Shown one piece after another: positions 33,487 to 43,000 of a stretch of 64,000 nt of DNA. The position numbers and the translations under genes are program-made. The stretch's first letter is position 1. The number at the start of each line of letters is the position of its first letter. A model generated the notes under the pieces. That model was not told the DNA's origin, searched no databases, and saw only the letters and a list, made by a program, of their open reading frames with translations. Origin of the DNA: JAWVFK01 sp033856175 (GTDB taxonomy: Bacteria; Actinomycetota; Thermoleophilia; Solirubrobacterales; 70-9); the NCBI GenBank assembly GCA_033856175.1, contig JAWVFK010000041.1, forward strand, positions 1-64,000, given 5' to 3'.

Positions 33487-35553
33487 ATGGCCAAGGACAC
33501 CGAGAAGCTGATCCGCCAGCTCTCGCTGATCTCGTTTCTGATGGCGCAGGGGAGACCCGTCTCCGCGCTCGAGATCAAGCGCGAGGTCGAGGGATACAGC
33601 GACATGAACGAGGACGCCTTCGCGCGGCGCTTCTACGCCGACCGCGCCGAGCTCGAGAGCCTCGGCATCGTCCTCCAGGTCGAGAAGCCCGGCGAGGGCT
33701 TCTTCGAGGCCGAGCTCTACGCGCTGCCGCCGGAGAACTACTACCTGCCGGCGATCGAGTTCGCCGACGGCGAGCTGGCCGCCCTGCAGACCGCGCTCTC
33801 GCTGCTCGACGGCCGCTTCGCCTATGCCGAGCCGCTGCGGCTGGCCCTGCAGCAGGTCTCCTGGGGCCGGCCGAGCCCGCTCGGCGCCAGCGAGCCGCGC
33901 TCGGTCGAGATCTCGATGACCGCCTCGGCCGGCGGCCGCGAGCTCTCGCAGCGGCTCTCCAAGGTCGAGACGGCGATCTCGCGCCGCAAGACGATCGAGT
34001 TCACCTATTACACGATGCAACGCGACGAGGAGGCCAAGCGCCGGGTCAACCCGTACCACCTCGTCTACAAGGGCGGCCAGTTCTATTTGATCGGCCACTC
34101 GCACGAGCGCGACGACGTCCGCGTCTTCCGGCTCTCGCGGATCCGCGGCAAGGTCTCCTACGCGACCAAGGCCGAGCACGACTTCAACCCGCCCGAGAGC
34201 TTCGAGCGCCGCGACTACGCCCACCGCGCCGACTGGCAGATGGGCGAGACCGAGGGCCGCGCCAAGATCTTCCTGCGCGAGCGGATCGCCTGGCTGATCG
34301 AGCGCGACTTCGGCGAGTACGGCGACGTGCGCACGGCGAAGGCCGCCGACGGCGCTTCGGGCAAGGGCAAGGTCTTCGAGACCGACTACGCCTCGACCCG
34401 TGAGCTCGTCTCCTGGATCCTGCGCTGGCGCCGCAACGCGGCGATCCTCGAGCCGCGCGAGCTCGCCGACGAGGTCGATCGCCGCCTCGAGCTGCTCGAG
34501 CAGCGCCATCGCGACGACTTCGAGATCGCCGCGCCCGTCAAGCCAACCCGCGCCCCCGCGGCCCGCGCCAGCCGCTCCAACGGCAAGGCCGAGAACGCGA
34601 TCCGCCCCGAGCGCTTCGCCCGCCTCGTCACCCTCGCGGGCTTCCTGATCGACGCCGCCAAGCGCGGCGAGCGCCTCTCGATCCCCGATCTCTGCGAGCG
34701 GCTGAACCTCTCGCCGACCGAGCTGCGCGAGGACATCGACGTCCTCAACGTCGTCAACTTCGGCGGTGGCACCTACGTCCTCTACGCCGAGATCCAGGGC
34801 GACGAGATCGAGGTCGACTCCGAACCCTACGGCGACAACTTCTCGCGACCGGCGCGGCTGCTGCCGCTGGAGGCCAAGGCCCTGGTCGCCGCGATCGACC
34901 TCTTCGGCGATCACCTGCCGCAGTCCGGCCTGCAGAGCTCGCGCAAGAAGATCGTCGCCGCGCTCGGCCACGACCCGGCCGAAGAGGGTCTCGAGATCGC
35001 CCCGAGCGGCGACGACTCCGAGGTCGCGCGGATCGTCAACCGGGCGATCCTCGAGCGCCGCATCCTCGAGCTCGACTACTACAAGGAGAACGAGGACCAA
35101 TTCACCAAGCGCGAGGTCGAGCCCTACCGGCTCGAGAACGGCCGCGAGGGCTGGTACGTCGAGGTCTTCGACCCCAAGCCGGACGCGATCCGCCATTTCA
35201 AGCTCGACCGCATCCGCGAGGCGAAGGTCTCCGAGCGCAGCTTCGAGCCCCGGCCCGAGGTCGTCGAGCAGGCCGCGCTCGAGGGCTGGCTGACCGACGG
35301 CGAGGTGCCGACGGCGAACGTCGCCCGCGTCTGGGTCTCGCCCGAGCGAGCCCGCTGGGTACGCGAGGAGCGCAACGTGATCGAGGAGCTCGCCGACGGC
35401 GCCGTGATCGTCGAGGTCCCCTATGCCGGCAGCTCATGGCTGATCCGCGAGATCCTCAGCGGCGCCGGCGACCTCGTCGTGCTCAAGCCGGCCGACGCGC
35501 GCGAGGCGATCCTCGGCGAGGTCGGCGCGGTCGAGCAGGCAAACGCCGCCTGA
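33487..35553 (+). CDS. pafBC: fused PafB-PafC WYL-domain transcription regulator
   Basis: 688 residues formed of two similar halves. Half 1: winged helix-turn-helix (EKLIRQLSLISFLMAQGRP, about residues 1-75) then a WYL domain (IEFTYYTMQRDEEAKRRVNPYHLVYKGGQFYLIGH). A linker rich in Ala/Arg/Lys follows at about 360-375. Half 2: a second helix-turn-helix (RFARLVTLAGFLIDAAKRGER) and WYL domain (ILELDYYKENEDQFTKREVEPYRLENGREGWYVEVF). PafB and PafC are usually separate neighbouring genes in mycobacteria, where they activate the RecA-independent DNA damage response; fused forms occur in some actinobacteria. The ATG at 33487 follows a well-placed -10 hexamer. No proteasome genes are nearby. Confidence 0.92.
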   Translation: MAKDTEKLIRQLSLISFLMAQGRPVSALEIKREVEGYSDMNEDAFARRFYADRAELESLGIVLQVEKPGEGFFEAELYALPPENYYLPAIEFADGELAALQTALSLLDGRFAYAEPLRLALQQVSWGRPSPLGASEPRSVEISMTASAGGRELSQRLSKVETAISRRKTIEFTYYTMQRDEEAKRRVNPYHLVYKGGQFYLIGHSHERDDVRVFRLSRIRGKVSYATKAEHDFNPPESFERRDYAHRADWQMGETEGRAKIFLRERIAWLIERDFGEYGDVRTAKAADGASGKGKVFETDYASTRELVSWILRWRRNAAILEPRELADEVDRRLELLEQRHRDDFEIAAPVKPTRAPAARASRSNGKAENAIRPERFARLVTLAGFLIDAAKRGERLSIPDLCERLNLSPTELREDIDVLNVVNFGGGTYVLYAEIQGDEIEVDSEPYGDNFSRPARLLPLEAKALVAAIDLFGDHLPQSGLQSSRKKIVAALGHDPAEEGLEIAPSGDDSEVARIVNRAILERRILELDYYKENEDQFTKREVEPYRLENGREGWYVEVFDPKPDAIRHFKLDRIREAKVSERSFEPRPEVVEQAALEGWLTDGEVPTANVARVWVSPERARWVREERNVIEELADGAVIVEVPYAGSSWLIREILSGAGDLVVLKPADAREAILGEVGAVEQANAA

Positions 35554-35593
35554 TCTCGACATAGCCCGCCTCGTCGCCCCGAACCCGGGGCCG

Positions 35594-36259
35594 ATGACGC
35601 TCGAGGGGACCAACAGCTACCTCGTCGGCCGCGAGCCCTGCTGGCTGATCGACCCCGGCCCCGACGACGACGGCCACGTCGAGGCTCTCGGCGCCGAGGC
35701 CGAGCGTCGCGGCGGCCTCGCCGCGGTCGTCCTCACCCACGGCCATCGCGACCACGCCGCCGCCGCCGAGCGCTTCGACGCCCCGGTCCTCCGGCCCACC
35801 AACGGCGAGGCGGTCGGCCCGCTGACGGCGCTCGCCACCCCGGGCCATGCGCCCGACCACGTCTGCCTCGTCTCGGGCCCGGTCTGCTTCTGCGGCGATC
35901 TTCTGCTCGGCCACGGCTCGAGCTTCGTGCCGCCGCGCGAGCACGGCGGCTCGCTCGCCGAATACCTCGCCTCGCTCGAGCGGCTCGCCGCCTGCGACCT
36001 CGACGTCCTCCACCCGGGCCACGGACCGCCGATCGACGATCCCGCGGCCAAGATCACCGCCTACCTCGAGCACCGCCGCATGCGCGAACGCCTGCTCCTG
36101 GCGGCACTGGAGAGCGGCGAGCGCTCGCGGGCACGGCTGCTGGACATCGCCTGGGAGGACGTCCCGGCCGAGTTGCGCAGCGCCGCGGCGGTCGTCATGG
36201 AGGCGCACCTCGAGAAGCTCGGCGACGAGGGCCGCTTGCCGGTCGATCTCGCCGACTGA
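35594..36259 (+). CDS. metallo-beta-lactamase-fold hydrolase (LACTB2/glyoxalase II-like)
   Basis: At least 221 residues. MBL motifs: VVLTHGHRDHAAA (HxHxDH), TPGHAPDHVC (second His), CFCGDLLLG (bridging Asp) and LHPGHGP (last His), so both metal sites are complete. A C-terminal winged helix-like domain follows, as in LACTB2-type RNA nucleases and related hydrolases. The first canonical start is ATG 35594, but the frame is open upstream and encodes ARLVAPNPGP immediately before MTLEGTNSYLVG, the usual first strand of this family, with no ATG, GTG or TTG available; ATA at 35561 is the nearest candidate. The true start is therefore unsettled. Confidence 0.83.
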   Translation: MTLEGTNSYLVGREPCWLIDPGPDDDGHVEALGAEAERRGGLAAVVLTHGHRDHAAAAERFDAPVLRPTNGEAVGPLTALATPGHAPDHVCLVSGPVCFCGDLLLGHGSSFVPPREHGGSLAEYLASLERLAACDLDVLHPGHGPPIDDPAAKITAYLEHRRMRERLLLAALESGERSRARLLDIAWEDVPAELRSAAAVVMEAHLEKLGDEGRLPVDLAD

Positions 36260-36272
36260 TATCTAACTCTGC

Positions 36273-38633
36273 ATGCGACCGAGCAGAATCGCCGCAGCAG
36301 CCGTGGCTGGCACGCTGGCGGCGCTCGGCGGCGTCTGGTACCAGCTGCTGCGCCGCCCGCTGCCGAAAACGCGAGGCACGCTGCGGGTCGAGGGGCCCGA
36401 GGGCCCGATCGAGATCTCGCGCGACCGCCACGCCGTGCCCCATGTCCGCGCCCAGAGCGAGCGCGACGTCTGGTTCGGCCAGGGCTTCTGCATCGGCCAG
36501 GAGCGGCTCTGGCAGATGGACTTCTACCGCCGCGCCGCCAGCGGCCGGCTCTCCGAGATCGCCGGCGAGCAGACGCTGCGAACCGACCGCTTCATGCGGA
36601 CCCTGGGGCTGCGCCGGGTCGCCGAGCGAGAGGCCGAGGAGCTCGACGCCGATCTGCGCCGCCTGATGCAGGCCTACTGCGACGGCGTCAACGCCGCCGC
36701 GGCTGCTGCCGGCGCTCTGCCGATCGAGTTCCAGCTGCTGCGGATCGACTTCCAGCCCTGGCGGCCGGTCGACATGCTGACGGTGACCAAGCTGCTCGGC
36801 TTCGGGCTCTCGACAAACTGGGAGCGCGAGCTGCTGCGGGCCGAGATGGCGCGCGAGCTCGGCGAGGAGCTGGCCGAGCGGCTCGAGCCGCGCTACCCGC
36901 GGGGCAATCCCGTCGTCCTCGAGCCCGGCGAGGGCTACAGCGGCGACGGCCTCTCGATCGTCGAGCAGATCGACGCGGTCAAGAGGGACCTAGGCCTGGC
37001 GCTCGAGGCGAGTGGCTCGAACAACTGGGCCGTCAGCGGCGAGCGCTCTGCCACCGGCACGCCGCTGATCGCCGGCGACCCGCACCTCTCCCCGAGCATG
37101 CCGGGCATCTGGTTCCAGATCTCGCTGCAGCTGGGCGATCGCTGGGTCCGCGGCTGCGCGCCGCCGGGGCTGCCGGGCATCTACCTCGGCCAGAACAACG
37201 ACGTCGCCTGGACGTTCACCAACGTCATGGCCGACGTCATGGACCTCTTCGTCGAGCGGATCGAGGGCGATGAGTACGAGTTCGAGGGCGAGCGCCGCCC
37301 GCTGCAGGTGATCGCCGAGGAGATCCGCGTCAAGGGGCGCGACGAGCCCGAGCTGCTCGAGGTCCGCGCGACCCACCACGGGCCGATCGTCAACGACTTC
37401 CTCGGCGCCGACGACGAGCAGCCGCTGGCGCTGCGCTGGAGCGCCTGGGACAACCCGGGCGTCACCGCGAGCCAGTTCGCCGTTCTCGACGTCGCCTCTG
37501 GGCCCGAGTTCGTCGCCGCGGTCAGCGACTTCGCATTGCCGGTGTCGAACCTCGTCTGGGCCGATCGCCACGGCGACATCGGCTACAAGCTGATGGGCAG
37601 GCTGCCGCGGCGGCGCGGCGGCTGCCCCGACCTGCCGAAGCCGGGCTGGACCGGAGAGCACGAGTGGGACGGCTACGTCGCCTACGAGGAGATGCCCGAG
37701 CTGACGAACCCCGACGCCGGCTACGTCGTCACCGCCAACAACCGCATCGTCGGCGACGACTTCCCCCACCACATAACGAGCGACTACCTCGACGGCTATC
37801 GCGCCGCGCGGATCGAGCAGCTGATCCGGTCGCGCCCGGTCCACGACGTCGAGGACTTCGAGGCGATGCAGTCGGATCTGCTGTCGATCCCGGGCCTCGA
37901 GACCGCTCAGCGGCTGCACCGGCTGGCGCCTCGCGACCAGCGCGAGGTCAGCGCGCTCGAGCGCCTGGCCAGCTGGGACGGCCGCATGGACGCCGACAGC
38001 ATCGGCGCGACGATCTACCAGGCCTTCGTGCTGCGGCTGGCCCACGACTTCACCCGCGCCGCGATCGGCGACCGCGACCTCTCCGAGCGCTGGCTCGACC
38101 GCGCCGACAACGCCTTCATGGCCCACGTCACCTCGCCCTGGCGCTGGCAGGCGCGGCTGATGGAGCTCTGGGACGAGGGCGACGAGGAGCTGATCGGCCG
38201 GCCCTGGGACGAGCTCGCCCTCGACGCGCTGCGCGGCGGGCTCGACTATCTCGAGGACCGCTTCGGCGCTGACCCCGACTGCTGGCGCTGGGGCCACGTC
38301 CACGAGATGGAGTTCCCGCACGCGCTCGGCAGTGTCAACCCGCTGTTCTCGGCGCTCTTCAACCGCCGCCTCGAGGCCGGCGGCGCCCAGGAGACGGTCT
38401 GCCAGATCGCCTACGACCCCAACGGGCCGTTCCGCGCCGTCTGGGCCCCGAGCTGGCGGATGGTCGCCGACCTCGGCGATCCCTCGCGGTCGCGCTGGCA
38501 GGCCTTCACAGGGCAGTCAGGCCACCCCGGCAGCAATCACTACGACGACCTCCAGGCGCCGTGGCTCGCCGGCCGCACGCAGGCGATGGCGGGCGAGGCC
38601 CCCTGGAAGACCCTGACACTGATGCCCGCGTGA
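36273..38633 (+). CDS. penicillin acylase-family N-terminal nucleophile hydrolase
   Basis: 786 residues. An N-terminal hydrophobic segment (residues 5-22) may be a signal or anchor. The alpha chain contains DRHAVPHVRAQSERDVWFGQGF and QERLWQMDFYRRAASGRLSE. The autoprocessing site is GSNNWAVSG with the nucleophile Ser at residue 249, which becomes the N-terminus of the beta chain. Further family segments are AGDPHLSPSMPGIWFQ, LPGIYLGQNNDVAWTFTNV and VTANNRIVGDD. These enzymes hydrolyse amide bonds in beta-lactams, acyl-homoserine lactones or related compounds in the cell envelope; the natural substrate is unknown. It overlaps the following gene by GTGA. Confidence 0.93.
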   Translation: MRPSRIAAAAVAGTLAALGGVWYQLLRRPLPKTRGTLRVEGPEGPIEISRDRHAVPHVRAQSERDVWFGQGFCIGQERLWQMDFYRRAASGRLSEIAGEQTLRTDRFMRTLGLRRVAEREAEELDADLRRLMQAYCDGVNAAAAAAGALPIEFQLLRIDFQPWRPVDMLTVTKLLGFGLSTNWERELLRAEMARELGEELAERLEPRYPRGNPVVLEPGEGYSGDGLSIVEQIDAVKRDLGLALEASGSNNWAVSGERSATGTPLIAGDPHLSPSMPGIWFQISLQLGDRWVRGCAPPGLPGIYLGQNNDVAWTFTNVMADVMDLFVERIEGDEYEFEGERRPLQVIAEEIRVKGRDEPELLEVRATHHGPIVNDFLGADDEQPLALRWSAWDNPGVTASQFAVLDVASGPEFVAAVSDFALPVSNLVWADRHGDIGYKLMGRLPRRRGGCPDLPKPGWTGEHEWDGYVAYEEMPELTNPDAGYVVTANNRIVGDDFPHHITSDYLDGYRAARIEQLIRSRPVHDVEDFEAMQSDLLSIPGLETAQRLHRLAPRDQREVSALERLASWDGRMDADSIGATIYQAFVLRLAHDFTRAAIGDRDLSERWLDRADNAFMAHVTSPWRWQARLMELWDEGDEELIGRPWDELALDALRGGLDYLEDRFGADPDCWRWGHVHEMEFPHALGSVNPLFSALFNRRLEAGGAQETVCQIAYDPNGPFRAVWAPSWRMVADLGDPSRSRWQAFTGQSGHPGSNHYDDLQAPWLAGRTQAMAGEAPWKTLTLMPA

Positions 38634-39097
38634 GCCGCCGCGACCAGATCAAGCTGAGCGATGACGAGCTGCGCGAGCTGCTCGAGGGTGAGCGCATCGT
38701 CACCGTCGCCTCCGCCGGCAGCCGTGGCTGGCCCCACCTGATGCCGCTCTGGTACGTGCCTCGCGACGGCGAAGTCTGGATCTACACCTACGCCAAGTCG
38801 CAGAAGGTCCGCAACCTCGAGCGCAACCCGCGGGCGACGCTGCTGATCGAGACCGGCCACGACTACGACCAGCTGCGCGGGGCGATGATCGAGGCCGAGG
38901 CCGAGATCGAACGCGATCCCGCGGCGGTCTTCGAGCTCGCCAAGCAGCTGACCCTCCGCTACGCCGAGGGCCTGGAGACGATCGAGGGCGACGCCGCGGC
39001 TGCGCTCGAGGCTCAGGCGCGCAAGCGGGTCGGTGTCCGCTTCCGGGCGCTGCGCACCGCGACCTGGGACCACCGCAAGCTCGGCGGCGTCTACTAG
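38630..39097 (+). CDS. pyridoxamine 5'-phosphate oxidase-like flavin/F420-binding protein
   Basis: 155 residues with a split-barrel fold. The start region DQIKLSDDELRELLEGERIVTVASAGSRGWPHLMPLWYV is the standard N-terminus of F420-dependent or FMN-binding PNPOx-like proteins, followed by VWIYTYAKSQKVRNLERNPRATLLIE (cofactor phosphate binding). The C-terminal half is helical then a final strand. Reaction unknown. GTG 38630 overlaps the penicillin acylase stop as GTGA, so the genes are co-translated. Confidence 0.87.
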   Translation: MSRRDQIKLSDDELRELLEGERIVTVASAGSRGWPHLMPLWYVPRDGEVWIYTYAKSQKVRNLERNPRATLLIETGHDYDQLRGAMIEAEAEIERDPAAVFELAKQLTLRYAEGLETIEGDAAAALEAQARKRVGVRFRALRTATWDHRKLGGVY

Positions 39098-39113
39098 TGG
39101 GGGCCCACTAGCG

Positions 39114-39956
39114 ATGCGGGTCCTCGTCAGCGGATCGGGGGGGATGCTCGGTCACGACGTCGCTCTCGCCGCCGAGCGCGCCGACCACGAGGTCCGCGCC
39201 CTCGACCGCCACCAGCTCGACGTCACCGACGAGCAGGCCGTCGGCGAGGCAGCCGCCGAGTTCCGGCCGAGCGCGGTCATCCACTGCGCCGGCCTCAGCG
39301 ACATCGACGCCGCCGAGGATGCCGAGGCCGACGCCACCGCCGTCAATGCCGAGGGTGCCCGACTGGTCGCCGCGGCGGCGAAGGCGGTCGAGGCCAAGGT
39401 CGTCTACGTCTCCTGCGGCCTCGTCTTCGATGGCGAGAAGGGCTCGGCCTATGTCGAGTCCGACGAGGCTGCGCCGCTCTCGGCGCTCGGCCGCAGCAAG
39501 CTGGCGGGGGAGACGGCGACGGCGACGGCCAATCCGCGCGCCTTCCTCGTCCGCTCGTCCTGGCTCTTCGGCTCCAACCGCCACAACTTCGTCGACGAGA
39601 TGCTCCAGCTCGCCGAAGACCACGGCGAGGTGCTGGCCGCTCGCGACGAGATCGGCTCGCCGACCTACACCGCCCACCTGGCGGCGGCGATAGTGCGGCT
39701 GATCGAGGGAGAGTCGTTCGGGCTCCACCACATGGCCGCCGAGGGCGAGTGCTCGCGCTACGACTTCGCCCGCGAGATCTTCGATCAGTCGCGAATCGAG
39801 TGCTCGGTGCTCTCGGAGACCCGCGACGTCCTCGGCCGCAGCGCCGCCCGCCCCGCCTTCGCCGCGCTGGAGAGCCAGCGCCGCCACGCGATCACGCTGC
39901 CGCCGTGGCGCGACGGCCTCTCGGCCTATCTCGCCGAGCGCGGCGCCGACGCCTAG
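39114..39956 (+). CDS. RmlD-like NAD(P)-dependent sugar reductase, catalytic residues altered
   Basis: 280 residues. Rossmann loop VLVSGSGGMLGHDVALAA, LDVTD, VIHCAGLSDIDAAE and the C-terminal FLVRSSWLFGSNRHNFV and RDEIGSPTYTAHLA segments are all typical of dTDP-4-dehydrorhamnose reductase (RmlD). However, the usual STDYVFDG is SCGLVFDG, and the Y-x-x-x-K of the active site reads LGRSK (ALGRSKLAGE), so the Tyr is Leu. It may have lost reductase activity or use another mechanism. ATG 39114 starts the Rossmann fold. No other rhamnose genes are in the window. Confidence 0.8.
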   Translation: MRVLVSGSGGMLGHDVALAAERADHEVRALDRHQLDVTDEQAVGEAAAEFRPSAVIHCAGLSDIDAAEDAEADATAVNAEGARLVAAAAKAVEAKVVYVSCGLVFDGEKGSAYVESDEAAPLSALGRSKLAGETATATANPRAFLVRSSWLFGSNRHNFVDEMLQLAEDHGEVLAARDEIGSPTYTAHLAAAIVRLIEGESFGLHHMAAEGECSRYDFAREIFDQSRIECSVLSETRDVLGRSAARPAFAALESQRRHAITLPPWRDGLSAYLAERGADA

Positions 39957-40001
39957 TCCAGACGATCCCGAGAATGGTCCTCGCCGGTTTGGGCCGGTCC
40001 C

Positions 40002-40007
40002 TAAGAT
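40002..40007 (+). promoter_or_regulatory. -10 hexamer TAAGAT of a probable leaderless transcript
   Basis: TAAGAT ends 7 nt before TTG 40015, the start of the Lhr helicase. No ribosome binding site precedes it. Confidence 0.4.
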
Positions 40008-40014
40008 CGGTGGG

Positions 40015-43000
40015 TTGACCACTGATCGAAAAGCAAGTGCCAAACAGGCACTGGAGCTCTTTGGCGAGCCCACCAGGCGCTGGTTCCAGGCGTCGTTTGC
40101 GGCGCCGACAGAGGCGCAGACGCGTGGCTGGCCGGCGATCGCCTCCGGCGCCCACACGCTGATCGCTGCGCCCACGGGCTCGGGTAAGACGCTGGCGGCC
40201 TTTCTCTGGGGCATCGACAAGCTCTCGCAGGGCGAGGACCCCGAGCCGGGCGTGCGGATCGTCTACGTCTCGCCGCTGAAGGCGCTCGCCTACGACATCG
40301 AGCGCAACCTGCGGGCGCCGATGCGCGGCATCGGCGTCGAGGTCTCGGTCGGGCTGCGGACCGGCGACACATCGCAGCGCGACCGCCGCCTGATGCGGCG
40401 TGAGCCACCGCGGATCCTGATCACGACCCCGGAGTCCCTCTACCTGATGCTCTCCTCGGGCGCCCGCGAGATCCTCGGCGGCGTCGAGACGGTGATCGTC
40501 GACGAGATCCACGCCGTCGCCCAGTCGAAGCGAGGCGCCCACCTGGCGCTGACCCTCGAGCGCTTGGAGAACCTAACCCGGTCTCGCCTTAACCCGACCG
40601 CCCCCGGACGCGAAGCGGAGGAGGTGGGCGGAATTGCCCCTGTCGCCCCCGCAATGCGCCCAGCTGAGGAGGCGACAGGGGCAGTTGTTCAGCGAATCGG
40701 GCTCTCCGCAACCCAGCGCCCCCTGGAGACGGTGGCGAGCTTCCTCGTCGGCCCGCACCGTGAGTGCGAGATCGTCGACGCCAGCCGCCCCAAGGAGCTC
40801 GACCTCCAGATCTGCGTCCCGGTCGACGACATGACCGACCCCGCCGCCGGCCGCGAGTCCAAGCGCGGCCACACCGCCGACGAGCTGCCGGAGCCGCTGC
40901 CCGACGACATCGCCCCCCAGCACGCCTCGATCTGGCCAGCGATGTACCCCGAGCTCCTCCGCCTAGTCCAGGAGCACACCTCGACGATCATCTTCGTCAA
41001 CAACCGCCGCGGCGCCGAACGCCTCGCCAAGCGCCTGAACGAGCTGGCGAACGAAGACGACTGGCAAGAGCTCCCAGCCACCGAGCATGCGGGTCATACC
41101 GACTCGGCCGATGCCGCGGGTCCGCCGCCCGGGCGGACTGCAGACACGCCGGCAGCAAGCGGCGGCCGACTGTCCCGGGAGCCGGCCCCCCCGGGAAAGC
41201 TTGGACCGGGGGGGTTGGTCCCGGGCCCACCGTCCGAGCCACGAAAGGACCCGCGAACCACACCGCTCGAGCCCGAGCCGAAGGAGATCGCCCGCGCCCA
41301 CCACGGCTCCCTCTCCCACGAGGAGCGCGCCACCGTCGAGGAGCTGCTCAAGTCCGGCCAGCTCCCCTGCCTCGTAGCCACCAGCTCGCTGGAGCTGGGC
41401 ATCGACATGGGCGCCGTCGACCTCGTCATCCAGGTCGAGTCGCCGAAGTCGGTCACCCGCGGCCTGCAGCGGATCGGCCGCGCCGGCCATGGTCTCGGCG
41501 AGGTCTCCAAGGGCCGGATCTTTCCCAAGTACCGCGGCGACCTGCTCGAGTGCGCCGTCGTCGTCAAGCGGATGCGGGCCAACGAGATCGAGGAGACGGT
41601 CGTCCCTCGCAACCCGCTCGACGTCCTCGCCCAGCACCTCGTCTCGATGGCGGCGCTCGACGAATGGAGCGTCGATGACGTCGAGCGCCTCGTCACCTCG
41701 TCCGACTCCTTCCGCGAGCTCTCGCGCGAGCAGCTCGAGAACGTCCTCGACATGCTCGACGGCCGCTATCCGTCGGAGCGCTTCGCCGAGCTGCGGCCGC
41801 GGATCGTCTGGGACCGCACCGACGGGACCATCCGCGGCCGGCCCGGCGCCCGCCAGCTCGTCGTCACCAACGCCGGCACGATCCCCGACCGCGGTCTCTA
41901 CGGCGTCCACCTGCCCGACGGCCGTCGCGTCGGCGAGCTCGACGAGGAGATGGTCTACGAGGCGCGGCCCGGGCAGACGTTCCTGCTCGGCGCGACGACC
42001 TGGCGGATCAACGAGATCACCCGCGACCGCGTCATCGTCACGCCGGCACCCGGCGTTCCCGGGGCTGTGCCGTTCTGGCGCGGCGACGGCATCGGCCGCC
42101 CCGCCGATCTCGGCCGGGCGATCGGCGAGTTCTCGCGCGAGGCCGTCTCCGCCGACCCGGAACAGCTCGCCCGCGAGTGCGACCTCGACCCGCGCGCGGC
42201 CGCGAACCTCGTCGCCTACCTGCAGGAGCAGCAGGCGGCGACGCGCGTCGTCCCGTCCGACCAGACGATCGTCGTCGAGCGCTTCCGCGACGAGATCGGC
42301 GACTGGCGGCTCTGCGTCCTCTCGCCCTTCGGCGGCCGCGTCCACGCCGCCTGGGGGCTGGCGCTCTCGGCGCGGATCCGCGAGGAGTACGAGCTCGAGG
42401 CCGACGCGATCTGGTCCGACGACGGCATCATCGTCCACCTGCCCGACGCCGACGAGCCGCCGCCGGCCGACCTCGTCCTGATCGAGCCGGATGAGATCGA
42501 GGACCTCGTCGTCCGCGAGCTCGCCGGCTCGGCCCTCTTCGGCGCCCGCTTCCGCGAGAACGCCTCGCGCTCGCTGCTGATCCCGCGCGCCTACCCGGGC
42601 AAGCGCACGCCGCTCTGGCAGCAGCGGCTGAAGTCGCAGAACCTGCTCGAGGTCGCCCGCGACTTTCCCCGCTTCCCGGTGATCCTCGAGACCTATCGCG
42701 AGATCCTCCGCGACGTCCTCGACCTGCCGGCGCTGCGGGCGCTGCTCGGCGACCTGCACTCGCGGCGGATCTCGCTGGTCGAGGTCGAGACGCCGACCGC
42801 CTCGCCCTTCGCCTCCTCGCTGCTCTTCGACTACGTCGCCAGCTACATGTACGAGGGCGACACGCCGAGCGCCGAGCGCCGCGCCGCCGCGCTCGCCCTC
42901 GACCGCGACCTGCTGCGCGAGCTGCTCGGCCAGGAGGAGCTGCGCGAGTTGCTCGACCCCGAGGCGCTCGACGAGGTCACCGCGCAACTCCAGCACCGCA

